Shown here one piece after another: positions 1-10,774 of a DNA stretch of 64,000 bases. The DNA lies in the NCBI GenBank assembly GCA_033065855.1, contig JAVXUO010003138.1, positions 372,001 through 436,000 on the forward strand, read 5' to 3'. The notes under the pieces were generated by a model. The model was given only the letters and a program-made list of their open reading frames with translations. It was not told the origin of the DNA and searched no databases. This stretch comes from Escallonia rubra (Eukaryota; Streptophyta; Magnoliopsida; Escalloniales; Escalloniaceae). A program made the position numbers and the translations under genes. Positions within the stretch are counted from its first letter, which is position 1, and each line of letters opens with the position of its first letter.

Positions 1-1875
1 TCTTAGCTAACGTACCTCGTAATAGTCGTCGTGCCATTGCATGAATCTTCCAAATTCCTCACGCCTCTCGTCATGATGAGTACTTGGGCCTCCCTATTAT
101 CGCAGGTCGCGTTACTCGTGCCACCTTCCAAGCTATCCAATCCTGGGAAGGACGCGTCTAGTCCTATGGCGGCCGCGCCACTTTAATTAAGTATGTTCTT
201 TCTCCCGCCCCAAACTATTTAATGCAAACATACCAACTTCCTCAGGCTACCTAATAGCTTTCAAACAACATATTCGTCGTTTCTTTAGGGGGTCGTTCAA
301 CGGTCATTCACGCCCAGCTTTAATCAAATCGGACACAATATGCCAATCACTAGCTAGTGGAGGGCTTGGTGATAAAGACTTGCGTATAGTGAATCAAGCT
401 TTCATGATGAAACTCGTCTGGTTTCTCTTACAATTCCCAGATACCCTATGGGCTCATGTTTTAAAAGCTAAGTATTTCCCTCACTCCTCTCCTCTCGACG
501 TGCATGTAAATACCTGCGCTTCTTGGGCATGGCTCAGCCTCCTTACAGGGCTCCAACATTTAAGTCAAGGCCTTCGATGGCAAATTGGGACTAGTCTGTC
601 AGTGCACGTTTGGAATGATGTCTCAGTGATTGATTACCCTCTCCGCGACCTTGTATCGTCACATCTACACGCCACACTCCCCGATATTCATGTTAATTCC
701 CTCATTGTGCCCGATCGTGGATGGAATTTATAGCATATTGAAAATATACTTCCCTATTACGTCCTATCTTTCATCCACAACTTACCTCTCTCCATTTCCC
801 CACAACCCGATCATTTGCTCTGGAAATATACTGACCACAACGGCTTCACTATTAAATTAGTCTACGCTTTCTTACGTTCCCAACAAGGCAGGTCCCACTG
901 GCCCTCCTTACCTTGGCATGGCCTTTTGAAATTGCCCCTGCCACCTAAAATCTAGATTTTCCTATGGCTTATTTTCCACAATCGTCTGCCTACCAGTGCT
1001 ACGCTCTTCCACCATCATATCGCCCCTACTGCGTAGTGTTCCTTGGCTCTGCCGCGGTCGACGGTTCAACTCATTTCTTCACCACTTGTCCTCATTCCCA
1101 ACAACTCCATCAAACTCTCTCTGCTTTACAGTTCCTCATGCTACAACCCGATAACGATGCTTCAAGTCCTAACTCACCTTTCCATTCCTTTTGACACCGA
1201 TCACCCCCCCCCCCCCCCCACACACACACGATGCTATTTTCATTTTGTGGCACACTTGGCTTGCTTGCAATAATGCTATTTTCCGCCATCAACCGATTAA
1301 CTGCCATATCATTCTTCATTTTGCTCAACTCCGCTCCGCTCTTTCATCACTCTTTTCTTGGCTATTGCCCCCCCCCCCCCCGGGGTCCTTCAGCCACATT
1401 GGCTGGGTCCTCCCCTGGGGTAATGTCTTGGGTGGGTTCTTTATTCACATTAGCTCTGCTAGTAATGTAATAGCAGAACTATCAGCCATACGTCGCGCAC
1501 TCAGCATCATACACGATCACCAATTCACACATATTATTATCGAATCTGATTCATTTGTTGCTTTGAATTATCTTCGCAGGTACACAAGCACGTAGCCAGT
1601 GGCACCTTCCCCTCCTCCACGATTGCCTGATGCTATTCTACCAGTACTCGACCGTTCAACTAGCCTTTTGTTACTGCGAGGCTAATCTGGTACTTGACTC
1701 ATTAGCTAAAGCCTCTAGTCTCGACTCTTTTGTATCTACTACTTTGTCCACCCTCGGACGACATTACTTTCCTTTTGCTTTTTGATATATACGCTGGAGT
1801 TCTGCCTTGCGGATCCCTGTAACCTAACTTTTCATGTATATATCATTAGTATTTGAAAAAAAGAAAAAAAAAGAA
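1..1875 (+). mobile_element. Decayed L1-type LINE, 3' half (RT C-terminus, zf-RVT, RNase H)
   Basis: Broken reading frames read like a plant non-LTR polyprotein. Around 60-240 a stretch reads YLGLPIIAGR and then GGRATLIKYVLSPAPNYLM-like residues. Around 355-735 it reads GGLGDKDLRIVNQAF and SQGLRWQIGT, the region after the RT thumb. Around 1470-1595 it reads ELSAIRRAL and HIIIESDS, typical of the RNase H domain of plant LINEs. Stops and frameshifts interrupt it and the 5' part lies outside the window. It ends in an A-rich tail near 1854-1875, about 60 bases before the SNU13 promoter motifs. Two long C runs (1204-1219, 1368-1381) lie inside. It is a dead element; family assignment is by motif only. 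Confidence 0.85.
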
Positions 1876-1936
1876 GCATATGGAAAAGAAGAAATAACAG
1901 TTTACAGTTTTGCTTGTATGAATACGACACCGTCTT

Positions 1937-1998
1937 AAGGCCCAGAATACATATATAGACCTTTCGTTTGTACCAAAACCCACTTGAACAAAACCCTA
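1937..1998 (+). promoter_or_regulatory. SNU13 promoter: site II element, TATA-like stretch and telo-box
   Basis: GGCCCA (site II on the reverse strand) lies at 1939-1944, an ATACATATATAG TATA-like stretch follows at about 1948-1959, and the telo-box AAACCCTA lies at 1991-1998, about 36 bases before the start codon. Telo-box plus site II is the known architecture of plant ribosomal-protein and ribosome-biogenesis promoters, which fits a snoRNP/U4 snRNP protein. The transcription start is inferred to lie near 1975-1985. Confidence 0.65.
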
Positions 1999-2033
1999 GT
2001 TGCCTCTTCCCTTTTGCCGCTACTAACAAAACA

Positions 2034-5000
2034 ATGGTAATTCTTTGTAACTCTCTGTAGATATTGACTGCGTTCAATTGTTGTATTAATCCTTGCAAGG
2101 CACTTCTTATTGGCAAAAATGGGGTCAATTTATTGTTGTTGTATACGAATATTTGCAGACAGGTGAAGCAGTTAACCCGAAAGCGTATCCTTTGGCGGAT
2201 GCCCAGTTGACAATTACGATCATGGACCTCGTTCAGCAGGCTGCTAATTACAAGCAGCTTAAAAAGGGTGCCAATGAAGGTGATTGGTGAATAATGGTTA
2301 TGTGCACGTGTGTTTGTGTGAAATCGTGGTTGTTTGTGTATGTGCATTGATTCTGGCACTTGGGGGCCTTCAGTTTGTCTGATTGGGGTTTTTCCCTCAA
2401 GCTATAGCACTTTTGGGGTTGCGTGTGTTGTGTGCTTGTTTTTGTGTGTAAGGGTGCTCAAGGGGCGATTGAGAACAGCTTAAAAAGGGTACTAATGACG
2501 GTAATTACACTATTACAGTAGGTAATGCTTATGTGTATTTGTGCTTGTGTGTGTTTGTGCAGTAGTGTGAATTTATGTGTATATGCATTAGGTGTTCTAT
2601 GTGTCTTATTTGGGTTTGCCTAGTTTCATGTCAAATTACAGCTGTTTCTTGGGCTATCAACACCATACAATCTACTGATATAGTTGTGTGCACACTCGCG
2701 CGCGGGGCGGGTGTGTGGAAGGGAACTACAAACGGTTTAAAAAGGGTGCTAGTGAGGTACTTACAAGAGAGAGAGAGATTTATCAACGTTTGTGAGGGTG
2801 TAAATGTTAATTATTTTGGCAATTTGTTTTTTCAATGTATGATTTGGATTTTGCCTCTCAAATTACAGCACTGCACCCCTATGTGTCTGTTTGTGGGTGT
2901 GTGTGAAAGTGCAATCCTACGTGTATATGATTTAATCGACTCATGGGTATCTTCAGTTTGTCTAACTTGAGTTTTGTTTCCAGCAACAAAAACCCTGAAC
3001 AGGGGTATATCTGAGTTTGTGGTAATGGCTGCGGACACTGAGCCACTTGAGATTCTTCTCCATCTCCCCCTCCTTGCTGAAGATAAGGTACTCTTCTGGA
3101 ATTTACATACACGTCAATATTTTCATGGGTGAAATTGCCTACAGGATTTGCTTTCTTTAACGAGTACGATGTGATTGTTTACTTTGCTTATTTCAATCGG
3201 CGATCAGTTTGGCTTTAAAGTTGGTATGAGAGGACCACTAAAACAATACAAATTTTGCCTTGTTTCTGCATTGCTCTTGGTATAATCTGAGCATTGTGGT
3301 TTTACAGAACTGTTTGTGATTTATGTTTGCCGTGGATGTATCACGTGTTTGTGGACTCCAAACTTTGGGTGAGGTTATGAATTAGGAAATCTACCTGACA
3401 AAACTGTTAAAAAATGTGCATGAAAGACGCCCGCGTTCTTTGGAGATTGGTTACTCAGGAAATGGTGTCATTCTTGTCAAACGTCTCCATTATACCTAAA
3501 ATCTGTAGGTGATAATATGAGTTGGTAGCTGTACACATATTCTCGTAGTAGGGATAAGATGAACTGGATGATTATGCTTCCCATCCTACCTCTGCTTTTC
3601 AAGTACATATAGCATTGCTTGGATATGGCTGCTTGTTTGCTTTCTTTTCGTTTTGTAAATGACAATGATCTTATCTACAACTACAAGGCAGCTGAACGTT
3701 GGGGATATTGGAGCCCAAATAGATTTTACCTTTCTACACATAGGCCTGTGCTATACTTTGTACACAATTTGTCTTTACCAAGGCTTAAGATGTGCCATTC
3801 TCTGGATCTCACGACGGGTACCATCACCATCGGATTGTACTTACAAGCTTTTAGGCAATAGAACTTCCGAATTTTCTGTTTGTCTCTTGCTTAGATACCA
3901 TGATGCCCTGGTACCATATAGTACTAATTTTTGTGCTATATCTTACGCAACTGCCTGTAGAAACAAGAATCTAAAGAGTTTGTGTTTAAAAAATGAATAG
4001 CCTGAGGTGCAAGAGGGTCAAGGAAATAGGGGCAATTATATGGACATTATTTGCATCCGTCCGATCTATCACGGAATTTTTGGCAGAGGCAGAAAATTTT
4101 AATTGTTTGAAGTTTGTTATGTTTCAAAGATTTACTCTTTTGTTATGCAAATTCGTATATAGGACTGTTACAATGCATTTTTTAGTCCTTTTATTCGCGA
4201 CGAACTGGATGAGATGATTCTAGGTAAAGGCAAAAAATTCAGTTAAAAGGTTTAGGAGAAGTCTTGGTGATATCTCCTCTCTTTAGAGGCATGGAAGAGA
4301 ACAAAAAACAGAGTTTCCATCCCTTTTAATCATGTACATACATGAAGCAAATGTTCATTCAGATTTGTAAACTCCTAAAGTTTTATGTTTGCCCCCTCCT
4401 CTCCTCAGACTTTAAATGTCAGTAGAGTTGTTATTAAGTACTCTTGCGTTCATGCGTGGCGTTTCTTGGCTTGAGAAGGATCTTGGTTATCGTCGCTCCT
4501 GGTTGACCAGACTAGCTAGTCATTACCATATGTAATCAATAAATTGCTAAAAGAGGGTCTAATTTATATGTCTACGAGGCTTTGGGGTCAATATGTTCGA
4601 CCTCAAAAAGGATTAGAATGACGTAAACTGCTCATGGCTCCCGTGTTTTCCGCATCATTTGATGTCTTTGGTTTGCCTTTGTCCCTTGATAGAATAATTT
4701 GATCCCCTTGATACAATTCAAGCGAAGTGTTTTTGTTCACATTTTTCAGCGTTCCAGCCTTTCTGGATAACCAAATTATCTTCCACTGTTCAGGAATTGG
4801 TTCAGTCATCAACATATAGAAGATATGCTGAAAATTGTTTATACATGGACATCTATGATCTAGGTGTGGGAATTTGTTGATGGGCTGGGAAGACGTGACA
4901 AAATGAGAGTAAAATACTAGGTGGATTAGAGTAGGAAGAGGTGGGCTCTCGACGACTGAAATAGCATTCCAGAATAAAAAGCAAGTAAAACTAAAATAAA

Positions 5001-5937
5001 AAATCCAGAGATAGTAAGGGTCGATTACATTGACCTCCCTTGTGGTTTGCCTTAAATACAAGGACCTCCCTTGCCTTTTCTAAAGTAGCACCGGTTTTCC
5101 CTCTGCTTCCATTGGCGTTGTATAGACCTCTACTAATTGGTATTTTTGTTCTTTGAGGTGGATTGTTGATATCATGCTTTACAGTCACCTTCTGTGAGAA
5201 GCGAGAAGCCTGTTGTGCCATTGTTATGAGACGCTTCTGTATCTTGTTATTGATATGTGGGAGCGTCACCTTATATGCTGTTCCATACTGTCTATTTGTC
5301 GATAAAAAGTGCATTAATGACAGAACATAAATCTTATAGCAACGAACTAGGATGTGGAAAAGCGTAACATGTTGTGGAAATAGACATTCCCTTGATATAT
5401 TTATGCTCCTTGCTGAAATCAGTTATTTTCAAGATTTTAAACCTTTTTTGGGCAAACTTAAAACTTCATTAATGAAATGGATGGTTTACTACTTACTTAC
5501 TGACATATGATACTTCTGTAGCTTTGGCAGTTATAGAAAATGGTTTGTGTAATAACATGCTAACTGGACTGTATTACAGATTAAGATGCAAATTAATGCT
5601 GTATATTTTGCAGAATGTGCCCTATGTTTTTGTCCCGTCAAAGCAAGCACTTGGGCGAGCATGTGGAGTTACGAGACCTGTCATTGCATGTTCAGTAACG
5701 AGCAACGAGGGGAGTCAACTAAAATCCCAAATTCAACAACTCAAGGTACCTTTCATTCTTGTAATCGCTAAAAAAGCGTTTTTATCAATGCTATTCTCGA
5801 TCTTTATCAAAAAAAAGGTACCTTTCATTCTATCATGTTGCTATTTGCGATCTTTATTACTATTTCCAATAACTGTTTCATTCTGATTCTGCATGTTTTC
5901 TGGAAAACAGGATGCAATTGAGAAGCTCTTGATCTAA
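2034..5937 (+). CDS. SNU13: SNU13/NHP2-like protein 1 (15.5K), box C/D snoRNP and U4 snRNP K-turn binder
   Basis: Join 2034-2036, 2159-2279, 2984-3087, 5614-5745, 5911-5937: 387 nt, 128 aa, the family's usual length. The L7Ae-family protein binds K-turns in U4 snRNA and box C/D snoRNAs in the nucleus and nucleolus. The protein begins [17 protein letters not shown] and ends DAIEKLLI. The K-turn-binding segment [12 protein letters not shown] spans residues 38-49 (Asn40, Glu41 and Lys44 match the RNA contacts of human 15.5K). [18 protein letters not shown] and RPVIACSV follow. All introns are GT-AG. The coding part of exon 1 is the ATG alone; exon 2 opens with ACAGGTGAAGC after a CAG acceptor. 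Intron 2 (704 bp) and intron 4 (165 bp) contain duplicated donor regions, and intron 3 is 2.5 kb. No broken codon is seen, so it is very likely functional. Plants usually carry two or three paralogues. Confidence 0.96.
2250..2985 (+). repeat. Degenerate tandem triplication of the exon 2 end and donor inside SNU13 intron 2
   Basis: The exon 2 end (CTTAAAAAGGGTGCCAATG, donor GT at 2280) recurs at 2476-2500 (CTTAAAAAGGGTACTAATG, GT at 2501) and at 2733-2756 (TTTAAAAAGGGTGCTAGTG, GT at 2757). Each copy is followed by similar TG-rich sequence. A pre-acceptor segment, CTTCAGTTTGTCT, occurs both at about 2369 and next to the true acceptor at about 2951. The spacing is 221 and 256 bases. The copies have diverged, so the event is old. 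Confidence 0.75.
5745..5831 (+). repeat. 72-bp tandem duplication of the exon 4 donor in SNU13 intron 4
   Basis: GGTACCTTTCATTCT occurs at 5745-5759, spanning the exon 4 donor, and again at 5817-5831, each preceded by AAG or AAAG. The 72-base interval 5746-5817 is open in the SNU13 frame. Use of the second donor would therefore add 24 codons between LKSQIQQLK and DAIEKLLI without changing the frame. Confidence 0.8.
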
Positions 5938-7080
5938 GATATGGAGGATTTACCTGGTGTGATGGGCCTTTAGATCGTTGAGTCACGATCTACGAGGCTT
6001 TGACTGAGGAAGAAATTGTACTACTAGAAAAAGGACTTTTTGGTTTTATTTTACTTATGAGCTGCAACTCAATATGGATATTACCTGTCCTGGGATCATA
6101 ATAGTCAGAAGTGGGGATTGATTTTGTTCAGTTCATAAGTTGTTTATGGATAGTTTTTGCAGTTTACTTATTCGCTTCCTGTTATGCTGGCAACTACCTT
6201 AAGAAATACGTTGGCGCTAGCCCTATTGCCAAAGCAGGTATGCAACGAGTGTACTTCGACAAAAGTTATGTGTGCACGGGCAATGGCTTTCTTATAACGT
6301 CTCAAACATCTTACAGAAGCAGTCATTTGGAAATCTGAAGCACTCTCGCATAGTAGCATCACCATTGTTTGAGACTTTCTACATTTGTAGCTCTTTCTGA
6401 TCTACCATCTTTATGTTTTTGATCGGATCCTGTCTTGTTTCTTTTTTTGGGATAATTGATGAGAATTGCATATATAAAAGAGCTGTTTTAGCTTCATACA
6501 GGAAATTTTAAGCATCATGACAGGCCATGGTTTTGCACAACTATAAGCGAAGATTGGATTGCTGGTTGTACCAATTACTGCACCTGACTTGGTCTATTAA
6601 TTTCTAATGATGTCTAAGAGCTCTCTTTGGGTGGGAAATATAAACCCAAGTATACCTTTTTTCTTCACAATTTTGTGTAGGAAATACGAAGTTGGTGAAA
6701 ATTATCCTAAGCGCAACTCAGTTTCTTCCATCTGTCCAACCATCTATCGACGGGCCATATAAATTGCAGTTTTGATTATTCTAGAGGGGGAAAAAATAAA
6801 ATTAGATGAAACGGATGAAACGTGGTGATCGCAATGCAAAAAAAATTTCATGCCTTAACAACCATTAGAAGGGGCAAAAATCACATATCAAACATTTCTG
6901 AGCATCTTGGTACCTTCTTCTCAGTGCATGACCAAACATGAATCTGTTTTATGGAATCATTTCGCTAACGTGTTTAACCCAAACAATATTTCTCGCTATG
7001 TGAGCCAAGATTTTCCAAATGGAATTCAAGCGATTGTGTACCAAAGATGCCGGCCAGATGTGGGCCGAGAGATTATTTAA
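5938..7080. other. SNU13 3' flank, no gene recognised
   Basis: The first several hundred bases are probably SNU13 3' UTR. The remainder is AT-rich with only short accidental reading frames. I see no conserved motif, RNA gene or complete transposon here. Confidence 0.5.
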
Positions 7081-8160
7081 GTTTTTTTTTTCTCTTTTTT
7101 GAATGCTAGATTTAAGCTAATTGCTCTCGTTCCAAAAGTGAAATAGCCTGCAATTCCAAGTAATTATAGACCTATCAGCCTGTGCATTACCATAGGCAAT
7201 GTCTTGATAGCCCAAAAGGAGGTCCTCTATACCCACATTTGTTCAGTTTATATGCAGAACTGTTTATATCATCCAACCTTCTTAGAGGGCAAGAGTTGGA
7301 AGGATTAATTGGAATCAAACCAGGTCCACGTCTCCTCCTATTAATCATCTGTTGTCAGTGTGCAGATGATCCATTCTTTTTTTTCAAGGTTACACCCTGA
7401 GATAGGCCTGAGATGGCAAGTTGGAAATGATTCATTCATTTATGTTCGAAGGTTTTTTGATTGCATGAAGTCCCACTTACAGTATTAAGAGACTGTTAGA
7501 TTGATTCTAGAATGGTCAAACCTGATTAAATCCAGATTAAATCAGGTTTGAAGTGTTTGGCAAAAAAAAGTGAACTGATTAAATCTGCTCAAATGTGCTC
7601 AAAACTGATTAAATCTATAATCCTCGTTTTCTAGGATTAAAATTTAATCAGTTTCGGAGAATCAGGTTTGACCAAGGGAATTACCAAAATATCCTCACAT
7701 ATAAAAGGCATTAAATGCTCTCTTTCAATTTGTTTACATTATATGGTAATTTTGCCACATTAAACCTACTTTGACTTCTTTTTATCCAAACACTTTCAAC
7801 AACTTTAATTTGTTATACTTCAAATGGATTAAAGTTGGTTTTAGAAACTGATTCTGATTTAATTTTAATTCACTTTTGAAAATCAATCCCAAACGGCCTC
7901 TAAGAGACTATTAACCCCTGAATACTTCAGTTAACTCATTTGGTTGATCTCATCAAAGACTCTGAATAGGATTATAAAACTCTGGACCAACTATTCCTCA
8001 ATGACATTTCCTCGCTAATTACTAGCATTCTTCTATCCAAAGGCAACTACCTGGACAAACTTCTTTTTCGGTCAGTTGCATTGGCTTGTAACCTTCTTTA
8101 TAATCAGAGAGCAAGCATTATTGAAGCTGCAAAACCCAAGTTGAACCCTGGAACAGATAC
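7081..8160 (+). mobile_element. LINE fragment, copy 1 (RT core and zf-RVT region, deleted and interrupted)
   Basis: At 7115-7190 the frame reads ALVPKVK then YRPISLC, the entry to the LINE reverse transcriptase. At 7182-7375 it reads GGPLYPHLFSLYAEL, then a degenerate CADDPFFF that matches the FADD catalytic box. At 7407-7440 it jumps to GLRWQVGNDS, the region after the RT, so several hundred bases are missing. A MITE (7494-7900) splits it. It resumes at 7901 and runs to about 8160, closely parallel to 8680-8960. It is a non-functional fragment. Confidence 0.75.
7494..7900. mobile_element. hAT-type MITE inserted in the LINE, with target-site duplication
   Basis: About 406 bp flanked by TAAGAGACT at 7486-7494 and 7901-7909 (8-9 bp, hAT-like). 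The ends are imperfect inverted repeats: the left GTTAGATTGATTCT resembles the reverse complement of the right end, GTTTGGGATTGATTTT, preceded by GAGGCC. It has no coding capacity. The LINE sequence continues on both sides, which shows it is an insertion. Confidence 0.75.
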
Positions 8161-8164
8161 TTAT

Positions 8165-9960
8165 TTGGAATCCCACCAGGGGACGAAGTTTTGCGCTTAC
8201 TTGGGAACAAGCTTAGATGCGATTACGAACAGAAAATAAGTTTTCAAAGACTTGATTCAAAGGGTCCAACTTTGTTGTGCGGGATGGAAATGCTTACCAT
8301 AAACAGTGAAGGTCGATCCATCCTTTTCAAATCTGTTTTATGCTCTCTTATTGTTTATCATATGTAGGTCTTCAATTTTCTAATCTTTGACTGCAAATAT
8401 CTAGATAGCATTTTCAGCAAAGGAAATCAATCGATTTATTGCGTAAATTGATTTGCGCTTTGTGATCAAATCAAACAGTGACATGGGTTTTAAAAGCTTA
8501 AACCTCTTCAATTGCACCCTTCTTATGAAAACTAGTTAAGAGGATTCTAAAAATCCAGAAGCACTTAAGCCTAGTTTTTAGAAGTTAATATTGTGGCTCT
8601 TGGAGTGCAATTCTCAAAGGGTCAGCACACCTTGGAGTTAGGCCTGAGATGGCAAATTGGAAATGACTCCATAATTTCTATGTTAGAGGATTTTTGGTAA
8701 GAGATTATTATCCCCTAAGTACTCCAATTAACTCATTGGCTGATCTCATCAATGACTCTGAATGAGAGTGTCAAATTCTAGACCAATTATTCCTTGGTAG
8801 CATCTCCCTTTTCATTACTAGAATTCTTATATCCAAAGGCAACTATGCGGACAAACTTATTTGGAATGCCTGGTCGTTTTTTGGTTGCATCAGTTTATAA
8901 CCTTCTTTATAATCAGAAAGTGAGCATTATTGAAGTTGTAAAACCCACCTTTAACCTTAGAAGGATATTTGGTCTAAAATTTGGAACTGTCTTTGGAAAC
9001 TTGGGTCTATTTGACAGAGTTTTTTTTTTTTTTCAGTTTTTAAAGAGCAGTTTAAATTTAATTTTTTTTTACAAAAACAAGTGGGTGTTTGATAACCAAA
9101 TTTTTTTTTTTTGGTGTTTGGTAACCCTTTTTATTTTGACTTTTTTTTTGTGGTGGTTTGCGATGGCGGTGGTGGGGCGTAGCGGTGGTCGACGGTGGTG
9201 GTGGCCGGCGGTGGTCGCCGGCAGGCGGTTGTCGCGGCAGTGGCTGCCGGCGGCCGGAGGTGGCTGTTGGTGGTCGGAGGTGGCTGTCGCCCGGTGGTGG
9301 TTGTCGGCGGCCGGAGGTGGCTGTCGGGCGGCAGTGGTGGCTGCCAGAGGTGGCTATCGGGCGGCGGTGGGTGCGTTGTGGTGGAGGTCTCAAAAAAAAA
9401 AATTTGAATTGAAAAAAAAAAGAGCTTTCTCCTCTTTTTTTTACTCTACAATTTAAAAAGCCACTTTTTAAATTGAAAAAAAAAGTGTTACTAAACACTC
9501 CTATTTTTTCTAATTTTTAAAACTGAAAAAAAAAGAGCAAAAAAAAAAATCATGTCAAACGGCCCCTTAGACTCCTCATAAAATTCAATTGTTCATTTGT
9601 CAACTCTTAATTAACAGTTGCCTAACTAGTCCAGGCTTGTTAGATTCACTATCATTGGTGAAGACCATTATGTGTTTTTTTTGTCAAAGTTGCCCCAAAA
9701 CCTGCTTTAAATAATCCTTCTTTGTCCAACTTTACGACAAGTGTGGTTTGATTTGGATCTAGGCATAAAGTTTGAGAGACCATCACTCCAGTCATTTGAG
9801 TGGCTAATTTTATGGATGACCAAAGGAAATGCTTCTGCTCTATACAATCCAAAATCATAACCAACATATTTTCAACTCTTTGGTGTATTTGGCCACATAG
9901 TAATGAAATATCATTCTAAGGTGACACGTATTGCTCCGTGAACATCATGACCAAATCTTA
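8165..9960 (+). mobile_element. LINE fragment, copy 2 (RT thumb to zf-RVT), split by a GC-rich MITE
   Basis: From 8175 the frames read CAYLGTSLDAITNRK and CCAGWKC, matching the LINE at 27.4 kb (YLGTTLDIITNKK, CAGWKG). FKSLNLFNC and GLRWQIGNDS follow. The stretch 8641-8960 duplicates 7408-8160 of copy 1. After the MITE (9003-9566), zf-RVT-like pieces reappear at about 9650-9900 (QVWFDLDLG, FEWLILWM). Frameshifts and stops are throughout. Two copies of one family lie head to tail. Confidence 0.65.
9003..9566 (+). mobile_element. MITE with GC-rich (GGN)n core, copy 1
   Basis: The ends form an imperfect terminal inverted repeat around GTTTGACA (left GGGTCTATTTGACAGAG, right TCATGTCAAACGGCCCC). 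Next come T- or A-rich arms and phrases such as ACAAAAACAAGTGGGTG. The core at about 9160-9390 is a GGTGG/CGGCGG-rich minisatellite on this strand. The same element lies inverted at 17641-18097. The open frames across the core come from base composition and are not genes. The target duplication is unclear. Confidence 0.7.
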
Positions 9961-10730
9961 ACATCTACCGTACGCCATCTGAAAAAATCTGACAAAAACA
10001 AGTACGAACCAAACAGCACCAACAGGGTCTCTCAGACCGATATTCGAAAGGAAAGAAGTGAATCAAGTTGCCGTAACTTACAATTTATACTCTACTTTCC
10101 TTCACTGCCTAAGATCAGATAAGTTTTATCAGTGTTCGATACAAGTTCTAACAACACTATTTGAGATCTCGAGTGGGAATCTCTATCATGCAACCTTTGG
10201 GAGTATGGATAGCTTATCAACTTTTTCTTATGATCCAACAGACCCTTTTGCATCACATGCACTAGTAGTTTTGAAGGCTCTGAATTGAATGAAGCATGAG
10301 AACTTCATGCATATCATAATGTATACCAAGTCAAATCGCTTGTTTAATCAGATGGTAAGAATGGAAATGATTAGTGCAGCAGCCGTGTCGATGTTATACG
10401 ATATATGTTATGTTAGTATACTATTTTTTATTCTTGTGGGATTGACCAAAAAATTAAGGGACTACAAACTGAAGCAATTTCACTGGCTACTTTTTCCAGC
10501 AAAGCAAGAACACATATATCTATGGATTGGAATCCTCCTGGATTAGAGATTTATTTATACATTCAGCTTCGTTGAAGTTGGCAAACTTTAGGTTTAAATG
10601 TTTACTTGATTATGTACTTTGTTAATTGTGAAATAGCCGACTTTGTGAAACCCTCTTTTAGTGATTTTTTTATTATTTATGAAAAAAAAACAAGGGAAGG
10701 AGAAAATTGAGAGGGACACGATGATCAACA

Positions 10731-10774
<44 letters not shown>

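Noticed and set aside
170..192. NotI-like GCGGCCGC and PacI TTAATTAA close together, suggesting cloning vector
   Set aside because: Both fall inside LINE coding sequence that reads GGRATLIKYV in the expected frame, so they are chance sites.
1832..2359. 175-codon minus-strand frame overlapping the SNU13 start
   Set aside because: It is antisense to the SNU13 promoter and exon 2, with no family resemblance.
4603..5314. Minus-strand frames (152 and 107 codons) inside SNU13 intron 3
   Set aside because: No recognisable domain and low-complexity composition. Possibly an unknown repeat, but nothing supports a gene.
8794..9498. Long frames of 220 codons (+) and 146 codons (-) rich in Gly/Arg or Pro/His
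   Set aside because: They run across the GC-rich core of a MITE and result from GGN/CCN repeats.
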